Positions 22,742 through 31,410 of a stretch of 60,000 nucleotides of DNA are shown here, one piece after another. The stretch spans positions 1-60,000 of the IMG/VR virus record IMGVR_UViG_3300033141_001695; one strand, written 5' to 3'. The notes beneath the pieces are model-generated. The model saw only the letters and a list, made by a program, of their open reading frames with translations. It had not been told where the DNA came from and did no database searches. Source of the DNA: a virus. A program made the position numbers and the translations under genes. Within the stretch, counting starts at the first letter, position 1. The number at the start of each line of letters is the position of its first letter.

Positions 22742-23871
22742 TGTTGGTGTACCTCTCCGTTAATAATAATATAATCTAAGCCCATGTCAGACTCCCAAGC
22801 AAATGTCTTTACCCGAAACCTGAACTCTTTCCCGTAACAGGCAACATGCACCATGCCTCTGCGGTCTACCGTAAACCAATCTGTTGTGGTGAACGCCTCT
22901 TTCTTGTCGGTTCGCCAGTCTATGGCTGCTTGCAGATCCCCACCAAGGTCGGTTCCTATTTCCAGAGAAAAAATAGTTTTCCCGCGCCGGGTCCCAAGAT
23001 CGTAAATATCGGTACAGATTTCGAAGGTCGGCATGACGATTGCCACAGGGGAAGTCACATACAACGTTCCGCCCTGTGAGGAAATTCCAGTAATGCTTAT
23101 CGGACCGGTTCCAAGACTCTTGTTTGCATGGTTGTAAACAAATCCGTATTCACCATCACAGATATACAGGAGGCCTGTTTCAAGATCATAGGATAATACC
23201 GGACTTGTCAAAACGGATAGATATTCGGAATAGTCAAGTTTTTGCAGCGATTCACTGAGGCTGAACAGTTGATCTTTATTATCGATGAAGAAATGAACGC
23301 TCTCATCACCTGCAATCGCATTTTTACTTTTCAGCCCTATTCGATAAACAGTCTGCAATCCCCAAGCATTGCCCGAAGGAATCAGTGCCGAAACCCCGTT
23401 TTTACCATAGGCAATCGCCCTGCCACCCAATTTTTTGATGGCATAGACCCAACCTTTCCAGTCAAGAGGACGCTCACCGGCAACATTGTCTCTCCCGATT
23501 GTAAAATCCATCTGGCCGATATTCGACCACTTGATCCAGTTGGATCTCAGGTTTTCAAGCAGTAGGTCGCCTTCAGCAAAAGCATAAGCAGTTGCCGTGG
23601 CCTCATAAGTATTACCCCAAATTGGCGTACCTGATGCAGTGGCGTAAGCTATAGCAGTAGCCGTGCAATCTATACCACTTTTATCACCTGTTGCTATGGC
23701 ATAAGCAAAAGCTACGCCTTGATATGGATTTCCGTTTTTGTCATACCCATTGCAATCAAATGTAATATCTAAATCAGGATTTAGCTCTCCACCAAGTAGG
23801 GAACCTTGCGTAAGAACACCCTTTGCTATTCCATAACCATAAGCTGTACCGGCTTCGTAATTTGTAGCCAT
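22738..23871 (-). CDS. gp10-like tail hub protein, C-terminal part (P22-type packaged-DNA stabilisation)
   Basis: The 377-residue protein has ~105 N-terminal residues made of Ala/Tyr/Gly repeats ('AFAYAIATGDKSG', 'ATAIAYATASG', 'ATAYAFAEGD'). After these comes a beta-propeller-like body: 'NIGQMDFTIGRDNVAGERP', 'GGRAIAYGKNGVSALIPSG', 'HFFIDNKDQLFSLSESLQKL' and an end 'FRFRVKTFAW'. The layout matches the distal part of P22 gp10-like tail accessory factors. The matching N-terminal part seems to be the separate gene at 28189-28665. Between them lie BNR, HNH and small structural genes. Confidence 0.68.
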   Translation of the reverse strand: MATNYEAGTAYGYGIAKGVLTQGSLLGGELNPDLDITFDCNGYDKNGNPYQGVAFAYAIATGDKSGIDCTATAIAYATASGTPIWGNTYEATATAYAFAEGDLLLENLRSNWIKWSNIGQMDFTIGRDNVAGERPLDWKGWVYAIKKLGGRAIAYGKNGVSALIPSGNAWGLQTVYRIGLKSKNAIAGDESVHFFIDNKDQLFSLSESLQKLDYSEYLSVLTSPVLSYDLETGLLYICDGEYGFVYNHANKSLGTGPISITGISSQGGTLYVTSPVAIVMPTFEICTDIYDLGTRRGKTIFSLEIGTDLGGDLQAAIDWRTDKKEAFTTTDWFTVDRRGMVHVACYGKEFRFRVKTFAWESDMGLDYIIINGEVHQH

Positions 23872-23883
23872 ACAAACTTACCC

Positions 23884-24318
23884 CTAACAGTTCGTTGGTA
23901 ATTCATATTTAGGATTACTAATTGTGAAGGTCCCGGTATCTGGCTCTGTGCCCTCTTCTCCGAAATCAACATAAAAAAGAAGGGGATCGTCTGTAACAGT
24001 ATCATCAAGAAGAAACGCTCCTGGGGATGGACCTATCGAGCCACCCGAAGCTGTCCAACTTGGATTGCTCCAAGTAATGGTAACTTTGTATAAGGTATCA
24101 TTTCTCGTGATAGATATACCAGTCGCCGCCTTGCTTTTCTGGGTATAGCCGTTCCCGGTACCTAATTCTGAAGCTGAAATGTCAGAATATTGGTGATGAT
24201 TCGCTCGGTCAAATGTAAAACCCGAATCCATTAATATCCATATCAAACTATCAGTATCAAGATCAACCTGTCCTTTAGCCATGAGGTATAAAAAGTTTTG
24301 CGTTGCTTGTGCACTCAT
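23884..24318 (-). CDS. Tail-region structural protein
   Basis: The 144-residue protein starts MSAQATQNFLYLMAKGQVDL, then 'GFTFDRANHHQYSDI', 'KVTITWSNPSWTASGG' and 'LLFYVDFGEEGTEP'. This arrangement occurs in small phage tail or fibre-associated beta proteins, though I cannot assign a named family. AAGGGGAAATAATT precedes the start. Confidence 0.68.
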   Translation of the reverse strand: MSAQATQNFLYLMAKGQVDLDTDSLIWILMDSGFTFDRANHHQYSDISASELGTGNGYTQKSKAATGISITRNDTLYKVTITWSNPSWTASGGSIGPSPGAFLLDDTVTDDPLLFYVDFGEEGTEPDTGTFTISNPKYELPTNC

Positions 24319-24330
24319 AATTATTTCCCC

Positions 24331-24804
24331 TTAATCTATCTTTATTACAGTTTCGCCTAAAGTTTCTACAGCTTTTTTGTAGACCATAAATGCTTTTCGT
24401 TCATGTATAAATCTGCCCAAATGTTTTCTTTTGCCGTTTATTACAATTTGTGCTTTCCATTTTTGTGCCCATTTATCCCAACACACTCCAGGGAATCGAG
24501 AACTTTTATTCATATTTTGTTTATTCTGAGTATTCTGTCGTCTTGTTACAAATCTTAAATTCTTTTTTTGATTGTCAAATCCACACCCATTAATATGATC
24601 AGTTTCAAATCCTTTTAAAGGTTTACCCATGATTTCATGATGCATTTTAATTGTTTTTTGTTTTCCATTAACAGTAGGCCCGCTTCTATGAGCATAAAAT
24701 GTTTTTGGATATTTTTTCACACACCATTTATATTGATTAATCCTCTCAAAATCTTCATCATCAACCAGTGCAATTTTTCCCTGCGTTAACTTAATCTCTT
24801 TCAT
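24331..24804 (-). CDS. Free-standing HNH homing endonuclease with AP2 DNA-binding domain
   Basis: The 157-residue protein has an HNH_3-type nuclease centre ('MHHEIMGKPLKGFETDHING', 'NQKKNLRFVTRRQN') followed by an AP2-like DNA-binding domain ('FPGVCWDKWAQKWKAQIVIN', 'KRKHLGRF', 'AFMVYKKAVETL'). This is a common architecture of phage homing endonucleases that nick intron-less alleles and spread by repair. It sits between tail genes and is more AT-rich than them, consistent with insertion. Good ribosome site AGGAGATATC. Confidence 0.92.
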   Translation of the reverse strand: MKEIKLTQGKIALVDDEDFERINQYKWCVKKYPKTFYAHRSGPTVNGKQKTIKMHHEIMGKPLKGFETDHINGCGFDNQKKNLRFVTRRQNTQNKQNMNKSSRFPGVCWDKWAQKWKAQIVINGKRKHLGRFIHERKAFMVYKKAVETLGETVIKID

Positions 24805-24835
24805 GATATCTCCTGTAAATACCCCTGAAATAAAA

Positions 24836-24892
24836 TTGGTGGAAAGCCAGTCAGGATTCCGGCCTTGTCAGGTGTACAGCCCTATCCACCAA
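24836..24892 (-). other. Inverted repeat in the leader of the HNH gene
   Basis: TTGGTGGA (24836-24843) and TCCACCAA (24885-24892) can pair across 41 bases that include a repeated GTCAGG. This 100-base gap between the tail gene at 24907 and the HNH start at 24804 is unusually long for the operon. Mobile HNH genes often carry such 5' hairpins to limit expression. It has no U-run, so it is not an obvious terminator. Confidence 0.45.
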
Positions 24893-24906
24893 GATTTATT
24901 TATCTA

Positions 24907-25371
24907 CTATCTCTCCGCATTCCAAGCCCCATACCCTTTAGTCGCAGCCGTTGATAAATGAACATATCCAACCAGAGTCACAACATACATAGCTGCCTGG
25001 TCGGTAACAACTTGGAAGTCAGCCTCTTTCCATCCCTTAAGTCCACCTTGAAAAGCATGGGGAAACTCAATCGGAGCAGAGGCACCTTCCATTACCATCA
25101 AAACCTCGGTATTTGTTCCGTCAGAGAATTGTATGGTAACAGTGCTTGAAGCCACCTTTTTCGAAGACGTGATGATTATATCCGTAAGCATGATGGATTG
25201 ATTCGGCTTGGCTTCAACAACCGTTATGGTTTCGGCAGCATCGTTTATGCCTGATTTCCAATGTGCATCTAAAGTCTTTAGGCTTTCAGCAACCAATACA
25301 ACGTTATCATCTAAGCCTGTACGCACATTAACTGGTGTGCCGTCTTTATGTGCTATGATATATTTTAACAT
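24907..25371 (-). CDS. Structural hypothetical protein
   Basis: The 154-residue beta-rich protein ('ETITVVEAKPNQSIMLTDII', 'SSTVTIQFSDGTNTEVLMVM', 'MYVVTLVGYVHLS') resembles small phage baseplate/decoration beta-sandwich proteins. Its ATG overlaps the preceding stop (TAATG). It belongs to the run of small structural genes between the two gp10-like halves. No specific function can be assigned. Confidence 0.66.
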   Translation of the reverse strand: MLKYIIAHKDGTPVNVRTGLDDNVVLVAESLKTLDAHWKSGINDAAETITVVEAKPNQSIMLTDIIITSSKKVASSTVTIQFSDGTNTEVLMVMEGASAPIEFPHAFQGGLKGWKEADFQVVTDQAAMYVVTLVGYVHLSTAATKGYGAWNAER

Positions 25372-25916
25372 TATTCGTGAAAATAAAAGAAGAGGTTAAG
25401 ATTGATCAGCCCGTCCAACGCCGCTTCCATATGCAGTCTTTGGTTTTTGGGTACAATAATACCCTCCGGAAAAGTCCACGAATCTCTTTCCAGTGCCGTT
25501 GTCGGAAACTTTAAAAGCGTAACCACGCTTCCCCCTGTAATGGCCAAATCTGTTGCGTCCTGGGTGCAATCTATATCAGCAACATTCCCGCTACCAGTAT
25601 TCATATTAACCGGAGTAAGGGCGTCACCGGCATCAGTACCAGCATCAGTAGCCCCTGTAAGAACTTTTATCTCCTGATTGGCATCGTCACACCATCCTTC
25701 AATCCTGAAAAGAACCAGGTACTTATCATCATTATTCTTTAGATAGAAAAAGTCGTCATCGGTGGTGGCCGTGATAACATCGACTAAAACAGAATAACAT
25801 TCTCCTTCATGCTCATTGGTATGGTGTGCATCACAGGATGTCACAGATACTGTGTTTAATTTCCCTTCGCTATTAATTAATGCTGGAGTTCCGCTCGGAT
25901 CGTTAAGTGTCGGCAT
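25371..25916 (-). CDS. Structural hypothetical protein
   Basis: This 181-residue protein has alternating beta strands and acidic turns ('ITATTDDDFFYLKNNDDKYL', 'DAGTDAGDALTPVNM') and three early Cys residues in 'SCDAHHTNEHEGECYS'. It starts after TAGGAG and is coupled to the next gene. Likely virion component, judged from neighbours. Confidence 0.66.
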   Translation of the reverse strand: MPTLNDPSGTPALINSEGKLNTVSVTSCDAHHTNEHEGECYSVLVDVITATTDDDFFYLKNNDDKYLVLFRIEGWCDDANQEIKVLTGATDAGTDAGDALTPVNMNTGSGNVADIDCTQDATDLAITGGSVVTLLKFPTTALERDSWTFPEGIIVPKNQRLHMEAALDGLINLNLFFYFHE

Positions 25917-25919
25917 TTA

Positions 25920-26105
25920 TCATTCTCCTACATCTTGATCTTTTAGTTCTGTGTCAGTTCCTAAATACAAATGATATTCAATCTTCTTCAATTCGGTTAA
26001 TATCGAAATTAAAAGCTGTTTGACATCAAGGTCTTCAACATTAATGCCGTCATCGATAATTGTATCAATACCGTGGACCTCTAACGGCCATTGTTCTCGT
26101 GGCAT
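25920..26105 (-). CDS. 61-residue hypothetical protein
   Basis: A small acidic protein (MPREQWPLEVHGIDTIIDDG) with a C-terminal helix ('LLISILTELKKIEYHLYL'). AAGGGG precedes the ATG and spacing to neighbours is 3 and 9 bases, so it is a real operon member. A short coiled-coil assembly partner is possible. Confidence 0.65.
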   Translation of the reverse strand: MPREQWPLEVHGIDTIIDDGINVEDLDVKQLLISILTELKKIEYHLYLGTDTELKDQDVGE

Positions 26106-26114
26106 ATTTTCCCC

Positions 26115-26426
26115 TTAAGCCCAAACAGTGAAATTTACATTACTTGTGTCTGAATATCCGACAATAGATTGACCTGGTGTCAACTCAAGACCTAATCTCT
26201 CTACCACTCCACCGGCCCTGATTGTGACACCGTATTCAATCCAATCTGCATTGGTCATATCAGAAACGCCACCATCGACAATAGCCCACCGGATATCCGC
26301 ATCCGAATTATTCCGGTTACAGATATTGAGGGTTGCCTTGAAAATACCACTTCTTTCCGGTACGGTATAAATTAAAGTGTTTGTTCCTGCGCCTATATCA
26401 ATTGCACTTAAACGTCCAAGTGTCAT
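26115..26426 (-). CDS. Small beta-rich structural protein
   Basis: The 103-residue protein reads as a single beta-sandwich: 'GAGTNTLIYTVPERSGIFKA', 'LNICNRNNSDADIRWAIVDG' and 'ELTPGQSIVGYSDTSNVNFT'. That pattern (T-L-Y-T-V-P, N-x-C-N-R, then G-x-x-V-x-L-x-P-G-x-x-I) is common in phage tail/baseplate or decoration proteins. Role inferred. Confidence 0.7.
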   Translation of the reverse strand: MTLGRLSAIDIGAGTNTLIYTVPERSGIFKATLNICNRNNSDADIRWAIVDGGVSDMTNADWIEYGVTIRAGGVVERLGLELTPGQSIVGYSDTSNVNFTVWA

Positions 26427-26482
26427 GTCAACCCCCTAAGTTATGTTCAAAAGGTCTTCTATGCTAAACGTCGCCTCTTGAT

Positions 26483-26647
26483 TTAAAGGCAGATCGTTTC
26501 CGTAGGTAGATATGCGATCCGCTCCGCATGTCCGGGAGTAGTGCCAACCTCGCCAATAATGGCAGTTGCGGCCTTCTGCATAAAATATTTGATTCGCTGT
26601 TGGTTGTGTGGGTTATTTGCCCATACCATACATTCATGTGGTGCCAT
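26483..26647 (-). CDS. 54-residue hypothetical protein
   Basis: A short frame begins at ATG 26645-26647, behind GGAGAGC, and stops at 26483-26485. It starts MAPHECMVWANNPHNQQRIK and ends TTPGHAERIAYLPTETICL. It fills a 260-base space between the BNR-protein gene and the small beta protein gene. No family recognised; the ribosome site and position support it. Confidence 0.55.
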   Translation of the reverse strand: MAPHECMVWANNPHNQQRIKYFMQKAATAIIGEVGTTPGHAERIAYLPTETICL

Positions 26648-26689
26648 TTTGCTCTCCATTAATAAATTGTTGTCGAAAAATATTCATTC

Positions 26690-28189
26690 TTAATCCATCG
26701 GCCACACTTGCGGTTCATTCGCAGTCGTTATTGCTCCAGAAGGCAATTTAGTCTCGGCACCGACTGAGGTATTTTGCACTTCCGTCTCAAGCACGCTCCA
26801 GGTTGCTCCATTATCATACGAGATTATCATGTTATTGGTATCGTTCCTACTTGCCGCAGGATAAAAGGATTCTCCACATTCTATGTATAATATCGTATCC
26901 CCTTCCTGCTGCTGATCTAAATAAGTACCCGTAAGCGGAATAGGATCAGGGTCAACCTCACTGAAATTAACACCATAATCAATACTTCTTAAGAACACTT
27001 CCTTACCATCTGATCTTCGTGATGCCAAAACAGTCATATACTGTTTATTGGTCGTTAGCTGATCCCAAAGTACATAGTCATACAACCATTGTTGATGGGT
27101 ATTGAAGGTAACTCCACAATCTCTTGATTCATAGATTACATGATGAAAGTCAGGGGTTTTGTAACCACCGTTTAAGAAAATGGCTATATACTTCCCATCC
27201 TCATAATCAACATTAAAATTCCATCCTGTAGCCCTAAGATCGTTCAAGTCAGAATAATAATCCTTTTCCCATATCTTATTCCAGCTTGTAGCTCCTGCAT
27301 TAGATTTCCAAAGTTCTACTTTCGTTGCAGTAATAAGAGAACTTCTCAAATAACCAACCCATACAATACCATCCTTGCTTATCTTAACTTTAATATCATC
27401 TGGCTCATCCTCTGCGCCTATTGAAGATACTGCATCAGGAAAAGTCCAAGTAACGGGAAAACTTACCCCGGCATCATTGGAAATCTTTATCTGGCACTTA
27501 TTAAGAACGCCACCACCTTCCTTATAAAGATATGCCACGCAAGCAATTCTGTTGCCATAGCAATCCATCACCCCGTAATAGACATTACTCTTTGCGTAAT
27601 AAGGATCTCCGTCACTTGCATCGGATTCCCATACAATAGTTTTGATAGGGTCTTCTCCAAGTCGGAAGATGAAAATATCAAAATATATCTTACTAAGTCC
27701 AGGATCAATATTCGTGTCATAACAGCTACAAAAGTATGCAGTGTAATCATCGGTAGTTCTGGCGGTATTAGGCACGGCATAGGCTATACTAATGCCCCTA
27801 ACGAGTCCCAAAGCAATCCACTCTCCATTTATATAGGCCATTCCCACAATGCCATCACGTATGTCAAAATTTTCAACATACATAAAGACGATGGCATACT
27901 CAATTCCATCGCTTCCATCATCACTTTGATCGCCTACTGATAAATCTATAGAACCCTGATTCCAGAAATGTGAACCTATATTTACCGTAATAGGAACTGA
28001 AACTGAACCTTTATGCCAATGACCACATGGCCTATGGGTATGAGTCGGGTCGAGTGATATACCCATATCCTCGCAAAATTCCTGAGCGTCCTGTTGTGAG
28101 GACCACCTTTTATTATTGAGGTAGCCAAACTTGTTCCCCTGTTCGGTAAAGTTCCAAGAACCTAAATCTTTATCATCCTTCCATGACAT
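26690..28189 (-). CDS. BNR/Asp-box beta-propeller tail protein
   Basis: The 499-residue protein has at least four Asp-box motifs (S-x-D-x-G-x-x-F/W): SNDAGVSF, SRDCGVTF, SIDYGVNF and SYDNGATW, spaced as in sialidase-like propellers. Such domains bind or cleave glycans and would suit a receptor-binding fibre. The N-terminal ~60 residues (MSWKDDKDLGSWNFTEQGNK) may form the attachment part. Start ATG overlaps the stop of the gp10-like N-terminal gene (TAATG), exactly where that protein is cut short. Confidence 0.78.
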   Translation of the reverse strand: MSWKDDKDLGSWNFTEQGNKFGYLNNKRWSSQQDAQEFCEDMGISLDPTHTHRPCGHWHKGSVSVPITVNIGSHFWNQGSIDLSVGDQSDDGSDGIEYAIVFMYVENFDIRDGIVGMAYINGEWIALGLVRGISIAYAVPNTARTTDDYTAYFCSCYDTNIDPGLSKIYFDIFIFRLGEDPIKTIVWESDASDGDPYYAKSNVYYGVMDCYGNRIACVAYLYKEGGGVLNKCQIKISNDAGVSFPVTWTFPDAVSSIGAEDEPDDIKVKISKDGIVWVGYLRSSLITATKVELWKSNAGATSWNKIWEKDYYSDLNDLRATGWNFNVDYEDGKYIAIFLNGGYKTPDFHHVIYESRDCGVTFNTHQQWLYDYVLWDQLTTNKQYMTVLASRRSDGKEVFLRSIDYGVNFSEVDPDPIPLTGTYLDQQQEGDTILYIECGESFYPAASRNDTNNMIISYDNGATWSVLETEVQNTSVGAETKLPSGAITTANEPQVWPMD

Positions 28190-28665
28190 TATTCATACCC
28201 CGAATCCGGTGATCCGATGATAACTTGTCCCTGAAAATCGCAAGCCGCCATAGCCGTTGGCAAATCCGTAGTTGTCGAATACGTCTTGTCCAAAGCATTC
28301 CTTTCAACCGCCATTGTCCCATTGCTCAAATAAATATAGTCTGCAAACGCAACTGCCGACCAGGTTGAGCCGGCAGATACCGTCAGCTTTTCCACAAGAG
28401 CATCGGAAATCCATTCATAAATCTTCGTTTCCCCGCAAACGATAATGACATTAGTAAATACAAAAATTTGAGGATACGGAAAGCCATCTGTTATAGCCGT
28501 TGTTGCTATTCGGGTGATTTCGTCCAATGAGCATAAAACCCCGTCAATGCCCACAGCGCCATTGCACTCCACGAGGAATTTACTATTCCGCGGCATCCGC
28601 TTGGAGGGGCGCAAGCCCCTGGAAAGTTCTGCGGGGCCGATGTTGAATAAAGGGCGGCTTGACAT
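28189..28665 (-). CDS. gp10-like tail hub protein, N-terminal part
   Basis: The 158-residue protein begins MSSRPLFNIGPAELSRGLRP and runs through short beta repeats ('CSLDEITRIATTAI', 'IFVFTNVIIVCGETKIYEWI', 'GSTWSAVAFADYIYLSNG'), as in the proximal blades of P22 gp10-like tail factors. It ends abruptly with 'QVIIGSPDSGYE'. The continuation seems to be the gene at 22738-23871. Whether the two parts assemble as one hub is unknown. Confidence 0.62.
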   Translation of the reverse strand: MSSRPLFNIGPAELSRGLRPSKRMPRNSKFLVECNGAVGIDGVLCSLDEITRIATTAITDGFPYPQIFVFTNVIIVCGETKIYEWISDALVEKLTVSAGSTWSAVAFADYIYLSNGTMAVERNALDKTYSTTTDLPTAMAACDFQGQVIIGSPDSGYE

Positions 28666-29033
28666 TAAATGACTCCGTTGGGATTGATTTTGGGTGATTC
28701 AAGCGGCTCAAACTGCCGGTTCGGATTGGTGGTTACGGTATCTGTATCTACTGATCCCAAGGTATTAATGCGTTTACGGATTTCGGGAACTGCTTTTTCT
28801 AAAATTTTGTCGTACTTGGCCAAAGGAGAAGATCCCTCAACTTTTTCAACTACGGAAGCCACTAACTTTTTGTGATCCTTGAACTCAGGGTACTTGGCAT
28901 AGAATTCACGAGTGAGTTTGTGAAAACTTGCTTGGTTGGCCATGAGTGCGCCAACAGTTTCCGGCAAAAGCAAAAGTGCCTTTTCAACGGCTGCGTCAAT
29001 TATCTCTTGTTTTTCTTCTTCGCTTATTGGCAT
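28665..29033 (-). CDS. Hypothetical helical protein in the tail operon
   Basis: At 122 residues it is helical and charged ('SEEEKQEIIDAAVEKALLLL', 'KLTREFYAKYPEFKDHKKLV'). ATG 29033 is chosen because AAGGAG lies 7 bases upstream; the GTG at 29051 has no site. It overlaps the stop of the HNH gene. Position between gp4-like and gp10-like genes suggests tail assembly. Confidence 0.68.
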   Translation of the reverse strand: MPISEEEKQEIIDAAVEKALLLLPETVGALMANQASFHKLTREFYAKYPEFKDHKKLVASVVEKVEGSSPLAKYDKILEKAVPEIRKRINTLGSVDTDTVTTNPNRQFEPLESPKINPNGVI

Positions 29034-29883
29034 TTTGCGACTCCTTGCCACGATTCATTCTTATTGTTTTTAATATGGGTGCTATTAACATAAACTCTTC
29101 GTATGTAAATCTATCGCCACGAGTTTTGTTGCAACTTCCACAACAAGGTATAATGTTATTTACTTCATATCCTTTAGAATTATCTTTTCTGTCAAAGTTG
29201 TGGCCGCTACGGCGTTTAGGTGAGTTTTTGGGTTCTTCATGTTTATCCCAAAAAATAGGTTCACCACAATAATGACAAAAGCCAGAACCATCTTTAGGGA
29301 TAAGGCTGATAAGGTCAGTGTAATTAATATCCACTTTAATCAAATTATTTTTTCTTTTTTTATTTCTGTTATTAACTGAATTCCTTATACGATTAAGATA
29401 AAAGCTGTATGGTTTAGTATGTTTTAATCTTTTTTGACGATTGCGCTCTTTACTCCAACAGCCACAAGAACCAAAACCAGTTTCCTTTTGTTTCCTTAAT
29501 GTTTGTGTCTGTAATGTTTTTTCAACTCCACAATCACATTTAACATGCCATCTTCTATGTTTTTTGTTACCATTTGTGGATATCGGCTCTGTTTGTTTTA
29601 AGACTTTTAATCTACCAATGCGCTCTCCCGTATAATCATGTAGCATTTTATTTTTATCTGTATCTTTTTTTAAACACCCACAAGACCGAGAAATCCCTTG
29701 TCGCAAAGATGCTCCATTAATTACCTTCTCGTTGCCACAATCACACACGCATTTCCATAAAACAAATCCCCCATTGCTACGACCTGCTTCTTCAACAACA
29801 GTTAGACGCCCAAACTTTAGCCCGGTCATAGGGATTTTTCTATTGTTTTTTATTTTTTGTTTTGTTACAAACATATCGGTCAT
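28996..29883 (-). CDS. Free-standing HNH homing endonuclease with two zinc-ribbon-like repeats
   Basis: The 295-residue protein has two copies of a DNA-binding module ('GLKFGRLTVVEEAG'...'CDCGNEKVINGASLRQG'...'SCGC' and 'IGRLKVLKQTEP'...'CDCGVEKTLQTQTL'...'SCGC'). A C-terminal HNH-like nuclease follows ('GFCHYCGEPIFWDK', 'GHNFDRKDNSKGYEVNNIIP', 'CCGSCNKTRGD'). The gene is AT-rich, overlaps the next gene, and splits the gp4-like/tail cluster, typical of a mobile endonuclease. ATG 29883 follows AAAGGAG. Confidence 0.9.
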   Translation of the reverse strand: MTDMFVTKQKIKNNRKIPMTGLKFGRLTVVEEAGRSNGGFVLWKCVCDCGNEKVINGASLRQGISRSCGCLKKDTDKNKMLHDYTGERIGRLKVLKQTEPISTNGNKKHRRWHVKCDCGVEKTLQTQTLRKQKETGFGSCGCWSKERNRQKRLKHTKPYSFYLNRIRNSVNNRNKKRKNNLIKVDINYTDLISLIPKDGSGFCHYCGEPIFWDKHEEPKNSPKRRSGHNFDRKDNSKGYEVNNIIPCCGSCNKTRGDRFTYEEFMLIAPILKTIRMNRGKESQNANKRRRKTRDN

Positions 29884-29989
29884 TGATACTATCTCCTTTC
29901 CAGATAGTGTTGTTGGCAAGAAACAGGTAGAGAACCACTCTCTATCTGTTTCACTATTTATGGCATTATTTCTTAGCAATGTCAATATC

Positions 29990-30928
29990 TTATCCGCTTA
30001 GCCCAAGCGGAGTTCTCTCCCTGTCAAACAATGCAACATTCCTCTTAAAAACCAACGCTTTGGCCTCAAAATCCGGTGTTACTGTTTTGCCAAATTTTGG
30101 ACTAATCAAAATAGCCAAATTCCAGGCCAGCGCAAGCAACCACTCCTGTGGCAGATCAGGCGAATTAAGCACATCATCGAAGTCCTGAATCGGGATTTTG
30201 GCCGTGAATTTCAAGAAGTTTTGCACATCATCGCAAGCCGGATAGATATACAGTTTACCACTGGTCAATCTCGGATCGTAATAACTCAAATCCGCAGTCC
30301 CGGTAGCCTCCTTGTCCGCAATCGCTAAGTACTGATTTCGGTGCCGGATATTTAAAACCGTTTCTGTGCAATTGTCATTATCGTCCTCACTCTCAATCCT
30401 GATCCGTGCCTCTGTGATCCGTAAAGGCTTTTGCAGCTTTGTGGTGTATGTATAAACGTGATTATCAACCGCAACGTCATCGGTAAGCGCATCCGTGAGA
30501 GTAATCACATCAGCCGCCGGAGTCCCGTTCACCGTAGTCCATTGCAAGGTTTCATCGTCAAGTTCGATTCCGATATAATCACCGTCTGAAACACCAGTAT
30601 CAGAATCAACTGTAACAGTCGAAGCACCGGAAGAAGCTGCGGTCGCAACCTCGGTTTTTACCCATGAGTCAGTGCAGTGATCCCCGGACGGGCCTATCTC
30701 GTACTCATGCTCCCCATACTCCAAAAATAAAGCGGCTTCTTTAAGCGTCCAAAGACCAACGCCCTCCGCGCTCCATGCTTTTACGAGCATTTCCAAGGTT
30801 CTCAAGCACGAGGCTTTATGCTCGTCAATCACAGTTCCGCCAGTGACATAGATCCCGAGCAGTTCAAGAGCCTCGGTGATTATATTCTCGGCGGTTAAGC
30901 CGAAATCATAACTTCCGGATAATGCCAC
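29990..30928 (-). CDS. P22 gp4-like head-to-tail adaptor
   Basis: The 312-residue protein starts with the helical signature of podovirus connector proteins ('TAENIITEALELLGIYVTGG', 'CLRTLEMLVKAWSAEGVGLW'). A beta insertion with 'TVTVDSDTGVSDGDYIGIEL' comes next. It ends 'PQEWLLALAWNLAILISPKF', as in gp4/gp11-type tail tube adaptors. Start is GTG 30926-30928, with GGGAG upstream. It would sit under the portal and receive the gp10-like hub. Confidence 0.82.
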   Translation of the reverse strand: MALSGSYDFGLTAENIITEALELLGIYVTGGTVIDEHKASCLRTLEMLVKAWSAEGVGLWTLKEAALFLEYGEHEYEIGPSGDHCTDSWVKTEVATAASSGASTVTVDSDTGVSDGDYIGIELDDETLQWTTVNGTPAADVITLTDALTDDVAVDNHVYTYTTKLQKPLRITEARIRIESEDDNDNCTETVLNIRHRNQYLAIADKEATGTADLSYYDPRLTSGKLYIYPACDDVQNFLKFTAKIPIQDFDDVLNSPDLPQEWLLALAWNLAILISPKFGKTVTPDFEAKALVFKRNVALFDRERTPLGLSG

Positions 30929-30930
30929 GA

Positions 30931-31317
30931 TTAACTCCCTTCCGGTACGCCATCAAAACCAAACTTGGCAATGTGAGACTTGGTTTGTTTGTCCCCCGTC
31001 TGTTTCAAGTCAAAAAAGTCCTTCTTGCTGGCCTCGCCAATCAGTTGATAAGGATATCTCTTGATTGTTCCGCACAATTTTCTCGGCTTACCCGGCACTT
31101 GCGTAAACTGCTGATACGTGGCATTATCGGCACATATTTTAAACCGGCCTGGAATAACAACTTCAACGCCGCGCTGAATGACCAAGGTTTCACCATTCAC
31201 CGATAGTTCAACATCATCGGTATCGTTGGTTGATGTTTTTTCGCTGAACAGAACCTTGAAATATTTTTTACATTCCGGCTTTTCTGTTTCCTTAGCTTTC
31301 ACTTTTTGATTTTCCAT
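30931..31317 (-). CDS. Hypothetical protein downstream of capsid genes
   Basis: This 128-residue protein starts at ATG 31317 behind AAGGAGAGC; the longer frame to 31356 lacks a ribosome site. Lys/Glu-rich N-terminus, then 'FKVLFSEKTSTNDTDDVELS', 'GVEVVIPGRFKICADNATYQ'. A similar small gene often sits between capsid and connector genes in podoviruses. Function unknown. Confidence 0.68.
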   Translation of the reverse strand: MENQKVKAKETEKPECKKYFKVLFSEKTSTNDTDDVELSVNGETLVIQRGVEVVIPGRFKICADNATYQQFTQVPGKPRKLCGTIKRYPYQLIGEASKKDFFDLKQTGDKQTKSHIAKFGFDGVPEGS

Positions 31318-31410
31318 CTTGAAGCTCTCCTTATCTTGACAACCTATGTTAAGCATAGACCGTTCTTCTTTATGATAGAACGACTCTCTTTTGAAGTTCT
31401 GTTGTTTCAG

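Noticed and set aside
24836-24892. Possible group I intron or boxed structure near the HNH gene
   Set aside because: Only an 8-bp inverted repeat is visible; no core motifs and no interrupted coding sequence on either side.
31357-31410. Hairpin CGTTCT/AGAACG after the capsid-associated gene as a terminator
   Set aside because: The stem is only 6 bp and no U-run follows on the minus strand; the operon clearly continues.
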